53,023 nucleotides of DNA from Microcaldota archaeon (GTDB lineage: Archaea; Micrarchaeota; Micrarchaeia; Anstonellales; Anstonellaceae): NCBI GenBank assembly GCA_026413805.1, contig JAOAKE010000003.1, positions 1-53,023 on the forward strand, read 5' to 3'. The notes below the pieces were generated by a model. That model did no database searches and was not told the DNA's origin. It saw only the letters and a program-made list of their open reading frames with translations. The translations under genes and the position numbers were made by a program. Below are positions 24,158 to 32,255 of the stretch, in pieces. Within the stretch, counting starts at the first letter, position 1, and the number at the start of each line of letters is the position of its first letter.

Positions 24158-24847
24158 ATGCATTCTGCAAGCAAGCAAGAGCCCAGCATAAAGGCAGCCA
24201 TATTTGACCTTGACGGCGTGGTGGTTCAAAGCGAGGAGGCGCACCGCCGCACCTTTAACAAAATTTTTTCGCGCTTTGGGTTTCAGGTAGGAAAGGCATA
24301 TTGGAAGAAAAATTACACTGGGATAGGCTCGCGCGCAGTGATGAAAGATGCGTTCGCGCGCCACAGCGTAAATGCCAGTTTAGACTATTGGGTCAGGCGA
24401 AGGGCAGCGGCCTACCGCAGATATGTGCGCAGGCATGGCCTTCCGCTCACTAAGGGGTTTCGCTCTTTTTTGCGATTTCTTGAAAGAAACAAGGTAAAGG
24501 TGGCAATAGCCTCCGGAGGCGAGAGGAAGAACATATATGCTTCACTTTGCGCGACTGGGCTTGAAAGGCTAAAATACGTCGGGGCAGATGACATAAGAAG
24601 GGGAAAGCCCAACCCAGAAATTTTCCTTCTTGCAGCCTCGCGCCTGAAAGTGCCTCCGGGCAGCTGCCTTGTTTTTGAGGACTCCCTTGCTGGGCTTGAG
24701 GCTGCGCAAAGGGCCAATATGAGGGCAGTTGCCCTTGCCACTTCCCTTCCAAGAAAAGAGCTTCTTGGAAAGGCGCTGCTGGTTGTAGGTGACTTCAGGC
24801 AAAAACCACTTTTCAGGCTGGTGGAGAAATTAGCCCTAGGCAGATAG
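24158..24847 (+). CDS. HAD-superfamily phosphatase, beta-phosphoglucomutase-like
   Basis: 229 residues. HAD motif I FDLDGVVVQSEEAHRRTF (nucleophile and acid/base aspartates), motif II VAIASGGE, motif III near GKPNPEIFLLAA and motif IV VFEDSLAGLEAA are all present, with a helical C1 cap. Members hydrolyse or transfer phosphate on small sugars and nucleotides; substrate unknown. GTGGTG lies before the ATG. The 3' end overlaps the NUDIX gene by 12 bases, convergent. Confidence 0.85.
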   Translation: MHSASKQEPSIKAAIFDLDGVVVQSEEAHRRTFNKIFSRFGFQVGKAYWKKNYTGIGSRAVMKDAFARHSVNASLDYWVRRRAAAYRRYVRRHGLPLTKGFRSFLRFLERNKVKVAIASGGERKNIYASLCATGLERLKYVGADDIRRGKPNPEIFLLAASRLKVPPGSCLVFEDSLAGLEAAQRANMRAVALATSLPRKELLGKALLVVGDFRQKPLFRLVEKLALGR

Positions 24848-25243
24848 CCTTGCCTCTGCCTTTTTGAGCACCTCCTTTGCATTTTTGTAGGTTAGCCTCT
24901 TCAGAGCCTCTTGGTAGGAAAGCCAGGCAAACCCAACATGCTCGCTTGAAACCCAAACCTCCTTTTCCTTTGTGCTTGCCAGGAAAAAAATTACCTCCTT
25001 TTGAACAGTCTTTCCCTCTCGCTTGAAAAAGTAGCCAATCCGCTCCCTGAAAAGGGGCTCAAATTCCAATTTGTAAATGCCTGTTTCTTCCCTGACTTCC
25101 CGCCGGACGGTTTCTTCCTCGCTTTCGCCTTCTTCAACATGCCCTTTTGGAAAATCCCAATGCCCCTCTTGGTAGTGAAGCAAAAGGTAAAGCCTTTTTC
25201 CGCCTTCAACCCTGTAAATCACTGCCCCGCACGATTTTTCCAT
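24836..25243 (-). CDS. NUDIX hydrolase, Ap4A-hydrolase-like
   Basis: 135 residues. The NUDIX box is complete: GHVEEGESEEETVRREVREETG (given here in short as GHVEEGE..REVREETG), preceded by HWDFPKGHVE. The start SCGAVIYRVEGGKRLYLLL and the size match diadenosine-tetraphosphate-type hydrolases. The ATG at 25243 fits the family; upstream extensions in frame do not align and run into the divergent gene. A TATGAAG-like element lies about 25 bases upstream. Confidence 0.88.
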   Translation of the reverse strand: MEKSCGAVIYRVEGGKRLYLLLHYQEGHWDFPKGHVEEGESEEETVRREVREETGIYKLEFEPLFRERIGYFFKREGKTVQKEVIFFLASTKEKEVWVSSEHVGFAWLSYQEALKRLTYKNAKEVLKKAEARLSA

Positions 25244-25313
25244 GCATTCAATCCCCTGCAAAGCTTCATAAACCTTTTTTGAGAAGCAAGCCTCAGAAGG
25301 CGACCGTGAGAGC

Positions 25314-25583
25314 ATGGAGTGTGAAAGGCAGCAGGCAGCAAAGCTCACCCCGAAGCAAGTCCACGACAGGCTAATGTCCATGGGGGTTTCAGACCTTGAC
25401 GCAGGCTTGGTAGCCGACTGCCTAAATGTAGGAAAATCTACCACTTGGATGAACAACGACCCAGTTGCAGACAATATAAACGAGCAACTATCTGGCTTCC
25501 TGAAGCAGCACGGCTATGGCTTTGAAATAACAGTCACGCCCTGCCGAGGCAGGTATATCTGGGATGTAAAGAAGCTCCGATGA
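25314..25583 (+). CDS. Hypothetical 89-residue protein
   Basis: Not recognised. N-terminal helical segment LTPKQVHDRLMSMGVSDLDAGLVADCLNVG, quoted partly as LTPKQVHDRL and DAGLVADCLNVG, then a beta-rich end GYGFEITVTPCRGRYIWDV. Two cysteines, no signal peptide. It is divergent from the NUDIX gene with 70 bases between starts and ends 4 bases before the stop of mvaD. Confidence 0.5.
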   Translation: MECERQQAAKLTPKQVHDRLMSMGVSDLDAGLVADCLNVGKSTTWMNNDPVADNINEQLSGFLKQHGYGFEITVTPCRGRYIWDVKKLR

Positions 25584-25586
25584 AAA

Positions 25587-26597
25587 TCAAAACAGGCTCT
25601 CGCTGCTTGGAAGCCTTCTTGGCCCTGCCCCAACTTTGCAGACTATCACTTTTTTTACCCCGCTGATTTTGGAAAGCATGTCTTCGACTTCGCCAACATG
25701 GGCTTCCAGCGTGTATATATGGGCGTTGGGGCCAGCATCAAAGGTGTAGCCTGCGACAAGCCTTCCTTTTTTTGCATTCAAATCATGCACTCCTTCTATT
25801 ATCTGGCGAGAAATGTCGTTGAGGTAAATTATAGGGGGGAAGGTGTCCAGCATAACTGCATGAAGGTGTGATGACTCCCTCATGGTAAGCTCAAGGAAAG
25901 ACTGCAAGTCCCTTTGAATTATCGCCCTCTTCATCTTAGCTATTGTCTTTCCAATAGTCCGAATCCTCTCTTTGTAAAGAGGGCTGGTATTGGCAGTCAG
26001 CTCCATCCCCTCTGAAGAGCCCACCTTTTTCCTCCCAGGATTCACCACTGCAATCACGTTGCGGAGCTGCGGCCAGTGGTTGTTTGAAGCAACCTGGACA
26101 GCGTATGAGTCGCTGCCATCCTTTTTTTTCCCAGCCTTCCATTCCACAAATCCCCCAAGCACAGAGCGGCAGGCAGAGCCTGAGCCGAGCCTGGCAAAGA
26201 TTGACAGCTGGCGTGCAGATGCCTTCAGCCCTGCTGCATCTGATGCCGCGCAGGCAAGGGCTGCAAAGCCAGAGGCAGAGGAGGCAAGGCCTGCTGCTGT
26301 TGGAAAATTGTTCTGCGACTCAACGCGCGCCCTATATTTTATCTTTGCCATTTTTCTTATGGCATCCAAAACCTTCACTGCCCTTCCAAGGTCGCTTTCG
26401 CTTGCCCTCATTTTGTTTAAAACCAGCTCATCCTCTTTGTATTTTTCTGAAAATTCAACAGTGGTCTTTGTGGAAAGTGCTTCATCCATAGTAACCGAGA
26501 TGCTGTTGTTTGCAGGCAGGTTCAGCTGAGAGTCTTTTTTCCCCCAGTATTTCACAACAGCAATGTTTGGGGTTGCAACCCAGGTGCTCTTTTGCAT
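25587..26597 (-). CDS. mvaD: Diphosphomevalonate decarboxylase (MDD family)
   Basis: 336 residues, GHMP kinase fold. Motifs: NIAVVKYWGKKDSQLNLP, the phosphate loop NFPTAAGLASSASGFAALA, and FDAGPNAHIY with the catalytic aspartate. The YWGK and DAGPN motifs are those of true MVA-PP decarboxylases rather than the Thermoplasma mevalonate-3-kinase variants. It would supply isopentenyl diphosphate for archaeal lipids. The start at 26597 has a TATA element (TTTATTATTG, plus 26619-26629) about 25 bases upstream. Confidence 0.88.
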   Translation of the reverse strand: MQKSTWVATPNIAVVKYWGKKDSQLNLPANNSISVTMDEALSTKTTVEFSEKYKEDELVLNKMRASESDLGRAVKVLDAIRKMAKIKYRARVESQNNFPTAAGLASSASGFAALACAASDAAGLKASARQLSIFARLGSGSACRSVLGGFVEWKAGKKKDGSDSYAVQVASNNHWPQLRNVIAVVNPGRKKVGSSEGMELTANTSPLYKERIRTIGKTIAKMKRAIIQRDLQSFLELTMRESSHLHAVMLDTFPPIIYLNDISRQIIEGVHDLNAKKGRLVAGYTFDAGPNAHIYTLEAHVGEVEDMLSKISGVKKVIVCKVGAGPRRLPSSESLF

Positions 26598-26656
26598 GCA
26601 CCATTCATGCGTCCAAGCTTTATTATTGTTTTCACCCCCATAGTTGCGGTGGTGAA

Positions 26657-27601
26657 ATGGCAAAGGTGGAAAAGGCAGAGGCGCAAAAAGACTATTCCCT
26701 CTACCGAGTTTCCGACACACGCTTTCTCCAAGACACTTTCATAATCTGCTCGCCAGCTGCCCGCGAGGTTCTCTATCGCCCGCACATTGCAGGAAAAACC
26801 TTGCAGGATGCAATGGAGAAAAATGCCTCCATTTTTGCCTCTATACTTGGAAAGCACGTGCTTTCTGGGGCAAAAAAAGAGAGAATCTGCGAGCTTGTTT
26901 TTCTATCAGGGGGGCTCTATTATGCATTAAACTTCGGCTTCAAGGCAAGGTTTGACTTTGCCCTGCCCCAGTGCTTCATAGGGATACAGAGGCAGAGGGT
27001 GGAAGGCAAGGAAGGAGAATTTCGCGCAGTTGCAGGCTATGGCAACTTTGAGTCCTTGCCAGACAAGGCGCATGTAATTATCGGCGACACTGTGGCAACG
27101 GGAGCCACGCTCGTCAAGGGCATACAGCTTCTGCTTGACGAGGCGGAATCGCGCAGCCTTTCAATAGAGAGCATAAGCGTGCTGACGCTTGCAGGTTCTT
27201 CCATTGGGGCGCAGAAGCTTGCAAGGCTTGCCACGACACACATCCTGCCTCAGCACCCCAAATGCAAGGTTTCTTTTTTTGCCTGCGAAATGCTCTTTCA
27301 CTTAATGCCTGACGGCACTGACCTGCGCTTTCTTATGCCCGATTCCATAATGCCTGAAGAATCTCGCCAAGAAGCTCTCCAGCGCTATGGGGGCTATCTT
27401 GCAAAAAACATGAAGTGCGCAGTATTTGACTGGGGGACCCGCTGCAAGAACCCAAAAGAGCACTACCACGAATTTCTAAGATACGCCGATTCAGAGCTGG
27501 CAGGCAATAAGCTGGATGAAAAAGGAAAGCGCGTGCTTCAAAAAATGAAAGAGGAGGCACAAGCGCTGCTTAAGGAGTTTGAGGCAAGGCTCACTGCTTA
27601 A
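26657..27601 (+). CDS. Phosphoribosyltransferase-domain protein
   Basis: 314 residues, ATG at 26657 directly after GGTGGTGAA. The PRPP-binding motif VIIGDTVATGATLVKG is near residue 140, with the adjacent VSVLTLAGSSIGAQKL strand-helix. This is the type I PRTase fold, but the flanking 130-residue N-terminal and C-terminal parts (EMLFHLMPDGTDLRFLMPD, FDWGTRCKNPKEHY) are not from a standard nucleotide-salvage enzyme. A regulatory or specialised salvage role is possible. Confidence 0.7.
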   Translation: MAKVEKAEAQKDYSLYRVSDTRFLQDTFIICSPAAREVLYRPHIAGKTLQDAMEKNASIFASILGKHVLSGAKKERICELVFLSGGLYYALNFGFKARFDFALPQCFIGIQRQRVEGKEGEFRAVAGYGNFESLPDKAHVIIGDTVATGATLVKGIQLLLDEAESRSLSIESISVLTLAGSSIGAQKLARLATTHILPQHPKCKVSFFACEMLFHLMPDGTDLRFLMPDSIMPEESRQEALQRYGGYLAKNMKCAVFDWGTRCKNPKEHYHEFLRYADSELAGNKLDEKGKRVLQKMKEEAQALLKEFEARLTA

Positions 27602-27635
27602 TGCCCATCTTTTCAGCCAATAGGGCAAGCGCCTT

Positions 27636-27902
27636 TCAGACTCCAAGCTCAGCTTCCTCAACTTTATAGACAAAGCCGCCTTCCTTTGCCCTCTGGGCAA
27701 CCTTCAGCCCAATTGACTGGCCTGGCCTTGCCTCACCAACTGCAACATGGTCAATCTGCATTGACTCCACTTTCTGGGTGAAGCTCCCTTCTTTTCCCTC
27801 AATTTTTATGGTCTCTCCAATGGAAAGGGGGCTGGTGAGCTCCACAACAGCAACGCCTACTTTTGGAAAGTAGTGCGTTATTCTGCCAACCTGCACAGCC
27901 AT
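27636..27902 (-). CDS. Small EF-Tu domain-2-like protein
   Basis: 88 residues forming a single beta barrel: VGRITHYFPKVGVAVVELTSPLSIGETIKIEG with the pattern VGxI..Y..VGVA.VEL...L.IGD.I, then VESMQIDHVAVGEARPGQSIGLKV. This matches domain 2 of translational GTPases and the stand-alone archaeal proteins annotated as elongation-factor-like. There is no GTPase domain. Function unknown. GGTGG precedes the ATG on the minus strand. Confidence 0.75.
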   Translation of the reverse strand: MAVQVGRITHYFPKVGVAVVELTSPLSIGETIKIEGKEGSFTQKVESMQIDHVAVGEARPGQSIGLKVAQRAKEGGFVYKVEEAELGV

Positions 27903-28030
27903 AAATCCACCCCCAAGCTATCTTTTGCATTGTGAAGATATAATGCTTTCGCAAGGGGGCATGGAAGATGCAAAGCTGAAGCTTTCCCACCTGGCTATTT
28001 GGCAAATTTTCCAGGCGATTCAGCGGCACA

Positions 28031-29014
28031 CTAATCGCTTATTCCCTTCGCAGTCACCTTGAAGACACACTCCCCTTCTGGCATGTTTGGGGAATCTACA
28101 AGCCTGGCAATCCTTTTTTCCTCCTTTCCCTTGCGCAGGTAAACGCGGTAGGTAGCAGCATGTGCGAGCACATGCCCCCCTATCGGCGTAGTTGGGTCCC
28201 CAAAGAGTATGCCTGGGTTGTCCATGACCTGGTTCGTGATATAGACTGCCAGGTTGAACTTGTCTGCCAGCCTCTGCAAGGTGTGGATGTGCTTGTTCAG
28301 CTTTTGCTGCCTGTCGCCAAGCGCACCTCTTCCGACATAGTCAGCTCGAAAGTGGGAGGTGAGGGAGTCCACTACAATGAGCTTAATGTTGTTCGTGCGT
28401 ATCATGTCTTCTGCCTTTTCAACAAGCACCATTTGGTGGTCAGAGTTAAACGCCCTGACAACATGTATGTTCTTGAGCACAGAGTCTGCATCCATGCCTG
28501 CCGCTTCTGCCATCTGCTTTACCCTCTCTGGCCTGAAAGTGCTTTCAGAGTCTATGAATAGCACGCCCCCAGAGAGCCCTCCTTGTTCAGGCGGCTTTTG
28601 GACATTTACAGAGAGCTGAAAGCCTATTTGGGACTTCCCTGAGCTGAACTTTCCATAGCATTCTGTAATCGCCATCGTTTCTACCCCTCCTCCTAAAAGG
28701 GCATCCAGCTCCTTGCTCCCTGTGGTTATCCTGCCCACCTGTTTTCTCCTTTCAAGTATCTTGTCCGCAGTTTCGTATTCTGCCACAAGCGAGTCTTTTG
28801 CAGCCGCAATTGCCTTTTTTGCAGCCTCCACCCCTATTTCTGCAATTTCATCAAGCTCGTGCGGGGAGCTTGCAGCCACCTTTTCAATGTCGTACCCTGC
28901 CTTGCGAAGCTTTTCTGCAGACACCTCGCCAATTCCTGGCAGGTCCTCCAAATCCTTGACTGCCAGCTTTTTCTTCCCTTCACCTTCTTCTTCATCCGAA
29001 GATTTTTTTGCCAT
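28031..29014 (-). CDS. radA: DNA repair and recombination protein RadA
   Basis: 327 residues. Acidic N-terminus, helix-hairpin-helix (LEDLPGIGEVSAEKLRKAGY), then the RecA core with Walker A YGKFSSGKSQIG, Walker B IKLIVVDSLTSHFRADY and VYITNQVMDNPG. It forms filaments on single-stranded DNA for homologous recombination. Walker A reads KFSSGKS where GEFGSGKTQ is usual. GGTGG lies 5 bases before the ATG at 29014. Confidence 0.95.
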   Translation of the reverse strand: MAKKSSDEEEGEGKKKLAVKDLEDLPGIGEVSAEKLRKAGYDIEKVAASSPHELDEIAEIGVEAAKKAIAAAKDSLVAEYETADKILERRKQVGRITTGSKELDALLGGGVETMAITECYGKFSSGKSQIGFQLSVNVQKPPEQGGLSGGVLFIDSESTFRPERVKQMAEAAGMDADSVLKNIHVVRAFNSDHQMVLVEKAEDMIRTNNIKLIVVDSLTSHFRADYVGRGALGDRQQKLNKHIHTLQRLADKFNLAVYITNQVMDNPGILFGDPTTPIGGHVLAHAATYRVYLRKGKEEKRIARLVDSPNMPEGECVFKVTAKGISD

Positions 29015-29093
29015 GAAAACCACCATTTAAATGCCCTGGCTTATGCAAAGCCAAGCGCAATTCCCTCTTGCCCAAAATAACCCAACAAAAATC

Positions 29094-29384
29094 TCAGCGG
29101 TTGTTCGGAAATACAAGCAAGCGCAGCTTTCCTATTTTCAGCGTGTAAAATTCATTTCCTGTCTTGCTTGTGCCCTTCCACATCGCGCCTACATCCTTGA
29201 AAATGGTCTTTCCGCTCCGCGCGTCGTATTCGGGCTGCACCACCCTAAAATCGGGCCTTTGCCCTCGCGCTTCCATCTCTTCGCCAGAAGCAGAACCCTC
29301 TTCTGTTTCTGGCATTTCACCACCGCCAGAGGCCATTTGCACCACTTCCGCCAAATTTCGGCTTGCGCAAAGCCGCGCAGCCAT
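29094..29384 (-). CDS. Hypothetical small protein, DUF736-like end
   Basis: 96 residues from 29384, or 80 from the ATG at 29336 which has GGTG 5 bases upstream. The N-terminal part is acidic and low complexity (EMPETEEGSASGEEMEARG). The C-terminal half (KDVGAMWKGTSKTGNEFYTLKIG) resembles the short beta meander of DUF736-type proteins, which I hold only weakly. A TATA box at 29421-29428 fits the longer start with a leader of about 10 nt. Confidence 0.6.
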   Translation of the reverse strand: MAARLCASRNLAEVVQMASGGGEMPETEEGSASGEEMEARGQRPDFRVVQPEYDARSGKTIFKDVGAMWKGTSKTGNEFYTLKIGKLRLLVFPNNR

Positions 29385-29420
29385 AGGTGAAATTTAGCGA
29401 AAAATTTTGGCAAGCACGGG

Positions 29421-29428
29421 TTTATAAA
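29421..29428. promoter_or_regulatory. Palindromic TATA box TTTATAAA
   Basis: The core reads the same on both strands, so it could drive the minus-strand gene at 29384 or a plus-strand RNA starting near 29450, ahead of purP. Confidence 0.55.
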
Positions 29429-29468
29429 TGCTGCCAGGCCTCCATGCCAGTGCAAAAGATGAGAAAAA

Positions 29469-29516
29469 CAGCCAGCAGAGGCGCCCAGTTGGGCAACCTG
29501 GCTGCTGCGTCGCAGC
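29469..29516 (+). ncRNA. Candidate structured RNA or purP leader
   Basis: Two adjacent stable hairpins: CAGCCAG (29469-29475) with CTGGCTG (29498-29504) enclosing GCCC-AGTT-GGGC, then GCTGC-GTC-GCAGC (29504-29516, sharing one G). A TATTTTAAAT element follows at once and is well placed to drive purP itself, which would make the hairpins a separate short transcript from the 29421 TATA box. No known RNA family recognised. Confidence 0.35.
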
Positions 29517-29546
29517 TATTTTAAATCTCATTTTCCCTAATCAAGC

Positions 29547-30677
29547 ATGGTCGCCTTCAACGTTGCGAAGTTAGCTTCTGCTTACAGGCAGCCCTCAATA
29601 GCTGTCCTTGGCTCGCACTCTGCACTTGACATATCTTCAGGCGCCCGTGCCTTTGGCTTGAAGTCATTGGTGGTCTGCCAAAAGGGGCGCGAGCACACCT
29701 ACCAAAAATACTACATGAAGCGCAAAACAGCGCTTGGGCAGGTGGGCTGCATTGACGAGATTTTGCTCTTGGACAAATTTTCAGACATCTGCGAGCCAAA
29801 GAACATAGAAGAGCTTGTAAAAAGGCAGGCGATATTTGTCCCGCATCGCTCATTCTCGGTTTATGTTGGCTATGACAAAATAGAGCAGGAGTTTGCAGTC
29901 CCAATTTTTGGAAGCAGGATGCTTCTTCGAGCAGAGGAGCGCAACACCCCCAAGAACCAGCAGTGGCTTCTGCAAAGGGCAGGAGTGCGCATACCAAAGA
30001 CTTTTTCCTCGCCTGACAAGATTGACAGGCTCGCAATTGTCAAAGTCTCTGAGGCAAAAAGAAAATATGAACGGGCATTCTTCCTCGCCCACTCTCCTTA
30101 TGAATACGAGCGGCGCGCAAGAGAGATGCTTTCGATTGGCATGATAACCCAAGAAGGGCTCAAGTCAGCCCTAATTGAAGAATTTGTAATCGGCGCCCAA
30201 TTCAACTTCAACTTCTTCCTCTCGCCCCTCACAGGGGAGCTGGAGCTGATGGGGACAGACTTCCGCCGCCAGACCAACCTTGATGGCTTGCTGAGGCTCA
30301 CTGCCCCTGAGCAGTCAGAAGTGCTGCGCTTTGCAAGGATGAAAAACATAGAGGTAGGGCATGTTGCCTGCACTATTCGGGAGTCCCTCCTTGAAAGGGT
30401 TTTTGAAATCGGCGAGAAATTTGCCGAAGCCTGCAAGCGCGAATACCCGCCTGGGATAATAGGCCCATTTGCCCTGCAGGGGGCAATAATCCCGGCAGAA
30501 AGCGGCGAGGAGCCAGTCATATTCGATGTTTCGTTCAGGGTGCCAGGCTCGCCTGGCGTTCGCTACACCCCATATTCCGAATACCTCTGGGGGCGGAGCC
30601 TGAGCGTCGGCGAGCGGATTGCATTAGAAGTCAAAAATGCGGCAAAGGAAAGGAGGTTGGATGAGATAGTGACCTAA
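29547..30677 (+). CDS. purP: PurP paralogue A (IMP biosynthesis, degenerate ATP loop)
   Basis: 376 residues, ATP-grasp family related to formate-dependent AICAR ligase, the archaeal route to FAICAR. Features shared with PurP: IAVLGSHSALDISSGARAFG at the N-terminus and FDVSFRVPGSPGVRYTPYSEYLWG near the end (short quotes). However the glycine-rich loop that in the neighbouring copy reads LPGAKGGRGYRVV is replaced here by VSEAKRKYERAFFLA. It may be non-catalytic, or use another substrate. It ends 13 bases before the second copy. Confidence 0.85.
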   Translation: MVAFNVAKLASAYRQPSIAVLGSHSALDISSGARAFGLKSLVVCQKGREHTYQKYYMKRKTALGQVGCIDEILLLDKFSDICEPKNIEELVKRQAIFVPHRSFSVYVGYDKIEQEFAVPIFGSRMLLRAEERNTPKNQQWLLQRAGVRIPKTFSSPDKIDRLAIVKVSEAKRKYERAFFLAHSPYEYERRAREMLSIGMITQEGLKSALIEEFVIGAQFNFNFFLSPLTGELELMGTDFRRQTNLDGLLRLTAPEQSEVLRFARMKNIEVGHVACTIRESLLERVFEIGEKFAEACKREYPPGIIGPFALQGAIIPAESGEEPVIFDVSFRVPGSPGVRYTPYSEYLWGRSLSVGERIALEVKNAAKERRLDEIVT

Positions 30678-30689
30678 AGGAGGGTGAAT

Positions 30690-31739
30690 ATGTTAGTGCC
30701 ACATGAAAAAATCCGCCAAATACTAAGCGCATACGACAAGAAAAAAATCAAGATAGCCACCATCTGCTCTCACACCGCGCTTCAAATTTTCCACGGGGCA
30801 AGGCTGGAAGGGATAAAGACAATCGGGATTACCACCCAAAAAAGGCGCAAAGTATATGAGGCATTCCCGCTTGGAAAGCCCGACAAATTCATAGAGGTAG
30901 ATGACCTGCGCGAGGTTCCTGCCTCAGAGCTTGTAGATGAGAATGCAATCTTAATCCCCCACGGCTCGCTTGTTGAATACTCGGGCTCAAAGCTGGAAGA
31001 GCTGGCTGTCCCTATATTGGGAAACCGCCATTCGCTTCTTTGGGAAAAAGACAGGAAAAAGATGTTTGAGTGGCTAAAGGCTGCTGGCCTGCAGGTGCCT
31101 GCCACCATAGAGCCTGACAAAATAGACCGCCCATGCATAGTCAAGCTGCCTGGTGCAAAGGGCGGGAGGGGCTATCGCGTGGTCCATTCTTCCGAAGAAT
31201 TTTATGAAAAGTTTGGCGGGATGAACGTCACCGTCCAGGAATACCTAATCGGCGTGCGCGTCTACCCTCATTACTTTTACTCGCCCCTTTCCAAGGACGG
31301 CTATCGCGCATCAGAAGGGAAAATCGAGCTTATCGGGATAGACAGGCGCTTTGAGTCAAACATAGACGAGGCATACCGCACCGAGCAGGCAGGCCTGTCT
31401 TTTACCCCTTCATTTACAGTAGTTGGCAACGAGCTTTTGGTCATACGCGAGTCGCTGCTTGAAGACCTGCTGGAAATGGGCAAGAACCTTGTTGAGGCAG
31501 CAGACAGGCTTTTCGGCGGAATTCCAGGCCCGTTCTGCCTTGAGACAATCTGCGATGAGAACATGCAATTTTTTGCATTTGAGGTTTCTGCAAGGATTGT
31601 TGCAGGGACCAACATCTACCCACTCGGCTCGCCTTACACCGCCTATCTTTATCCTGAGCCGATGAGCATGGGAAGGAGGATAGCAAGGGAAATAAAGCTG
31701 GCTTCAAAGGCAAACAAACTGCAAAAAATAGTCTACTAA
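30690..31739 (+). CDS. purP: PurP paralogue B, 5-formaminoimidazole-4-carboxamide ribotide synthetase
   Basis: 349 residues from the ATG at 30690, which follows GGAGGGTGAAT (a GTG at 30684 is also in frame). It has an intact ATP-grasp loop VKLPGAKGGRGYRVV, the N-terminal ICSHTALQIFHGARLEG and the C-terminal EVSARIVAGTNIYP. This copy best matches functional PurP (AICAR plus formate and ATP to FAICAR). Tandem with copy A; the pair diverged strongly, so they may form a hetero-oligomer (inference). Confidence 0.92.
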   Translation: MLVPHEKIRQILSAYDKKKIKIATICSHTALQIFHGARLEGIKTIGITTQKRRKVYEAFPLGKPDKFIEVDDLREVPASELVDENAILIPHGSLVEYSGSKLEELAVPILGNRHSLLWEKDRKKMFEWLKAAGLQVPATIEPDKIDRPCIVKLPGAKGGRGYRVVHSSEEFYEKFGGMNVTVQEYLIGVRVYPHYFYSPLSKDGYRASEGKIELIGIDRRFESNIDEAYRTEQAGLSFTPSFTVVGNELLVIRESLLEDLLEMGKNLVEAADRLFGGIPGPFCLETICDENMQFFAFEVSARIVAGTNIYPLGSPYTAYLYPEPMSMGRRIAREIKLASKANKLQKIVY

Positions 31740-31764
31740 AACGGGCAAAAAGAAGAAAAAAGAT

Positions 31765-31983
31765 TTATCTTGCCTCGTATCCTATCAGCTTGGTTATGCC
31801 GATTATGAGGATGAGCGTTGCACTTATGAACTGGACTGATTGCGGTAGCGGCGTGACGAAGTTCATCACCCCAAACGCCCCAATTATTATCAGCAGCCAG
31901 ATTTCAATTGCAGTGAAGTCTGACAAATCTTTCTTTGGAACATTGACTTGCACCACTCCCTTTGCTACTTTTTTAGCCGGCAT
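31765..31983 (-). CDS. Small two-helix membrane protein
   Basis: 72 residues: a basic N-terminus (PAKKVAKGVVQVNVPKKD) then two hydrophobic segments, IEIWLLIIIGAFGVMNFV and FISATLILIIGITKLIGY. No family recognised. The start ATG at 31983 has an upstream TATTTAAAT element (about 32014-32023, plus strand) that may be shared with the tRNA-Leu region. Confidence 0.6.
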   Translation of the reverse strand: MPAKKVAKGVVQVNVPKKDLSDFTAIEIWLLIIIGAFGVMNFVTPLPQSVQFISATLILIIGITKLIGYEAR

Positions 31984-32072
31984 CCTATCACCATGTGGGC
32001 ATTCTCGTCAGAGGTATTTAAATCTTTCTTTTAAGAACCTTCACCAGGGCATTTTTGCCTCAAAAACAAAAC

Positions 32073-32220
32073 GCAGGGGTACCAGAGTCTGGCCAAATGG
32101 GCGAGGCTTAAAACCTCGTGGCGAAGAGCCTTCGCAGGTTCAAACCCAAGGGGATGGCTTTCCTTAGTGCTTCACCCACGCGCCTGAAACAAAGGTTTGG
32201 TGAAAATCCTGCCCCCTGCA
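32073..32220 (+). tRNA. tRNA-Leu (TAA) with T-loop intron
   Basis: Acceptor GCAGGGG (32073-32079) pairs with CCCCTGC (32213-32219), discriminator A. D stem CCA/TGG. Anticodon stem CGAGG/CCTCG encloses CTTAAAA, anticodon TAA. A long variable arm with GAAG/CTTC marks a class II tRNA. T stem GCAGG (32134-32138) pairs with CCTGC (32208-32212) only across a gap: removing 32145-32206 gives TTCAAAT. The anticodon loop has no intron. Mature length is 86 nt; a T-rich terminator follows. Confidence 0.92.
32145..32206 (+). other. tRNA-Leu intron (T-loop, 59/60)
   Basis: 62 nt between A59 and T60. Because A residues flank both ends, the cut may lie anywhere from 56/57 to 59/60 without changing the product. 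The only intron of this tRNA. Confidence 0.85.
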
Positions 32221-32222
32221 CC

Positions 32223-32232
32223 TTTTCTTTTT
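32223..32232 (+). terminator. Oligo-T terminator after tRNA-Leu
   Basis: TTTTCTTTTT three bases after the tRNA 3' end, the usual archaeal T-run termination signal. Confidence 0.55.
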
Positions 32233-32255
32233 AACTTAAGCGCCGAATTTTTTCC

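Noticed and set aside
25244..25474. Longer NUDIX protein starting upstream of 25243
   Set aside because: The added residues do not match the family, overlap the divergent 25314 gene and lie upstream of the likely TATA element.
27961..28062. A 33-codon frame starting ATGGAAGATG, with GGGGG before it
   Set aside because: It overlaps the 3' end of radA on the other strand, has no recognisable homology, and the nearby TATA-like sequence is explained by the 27902 gene.
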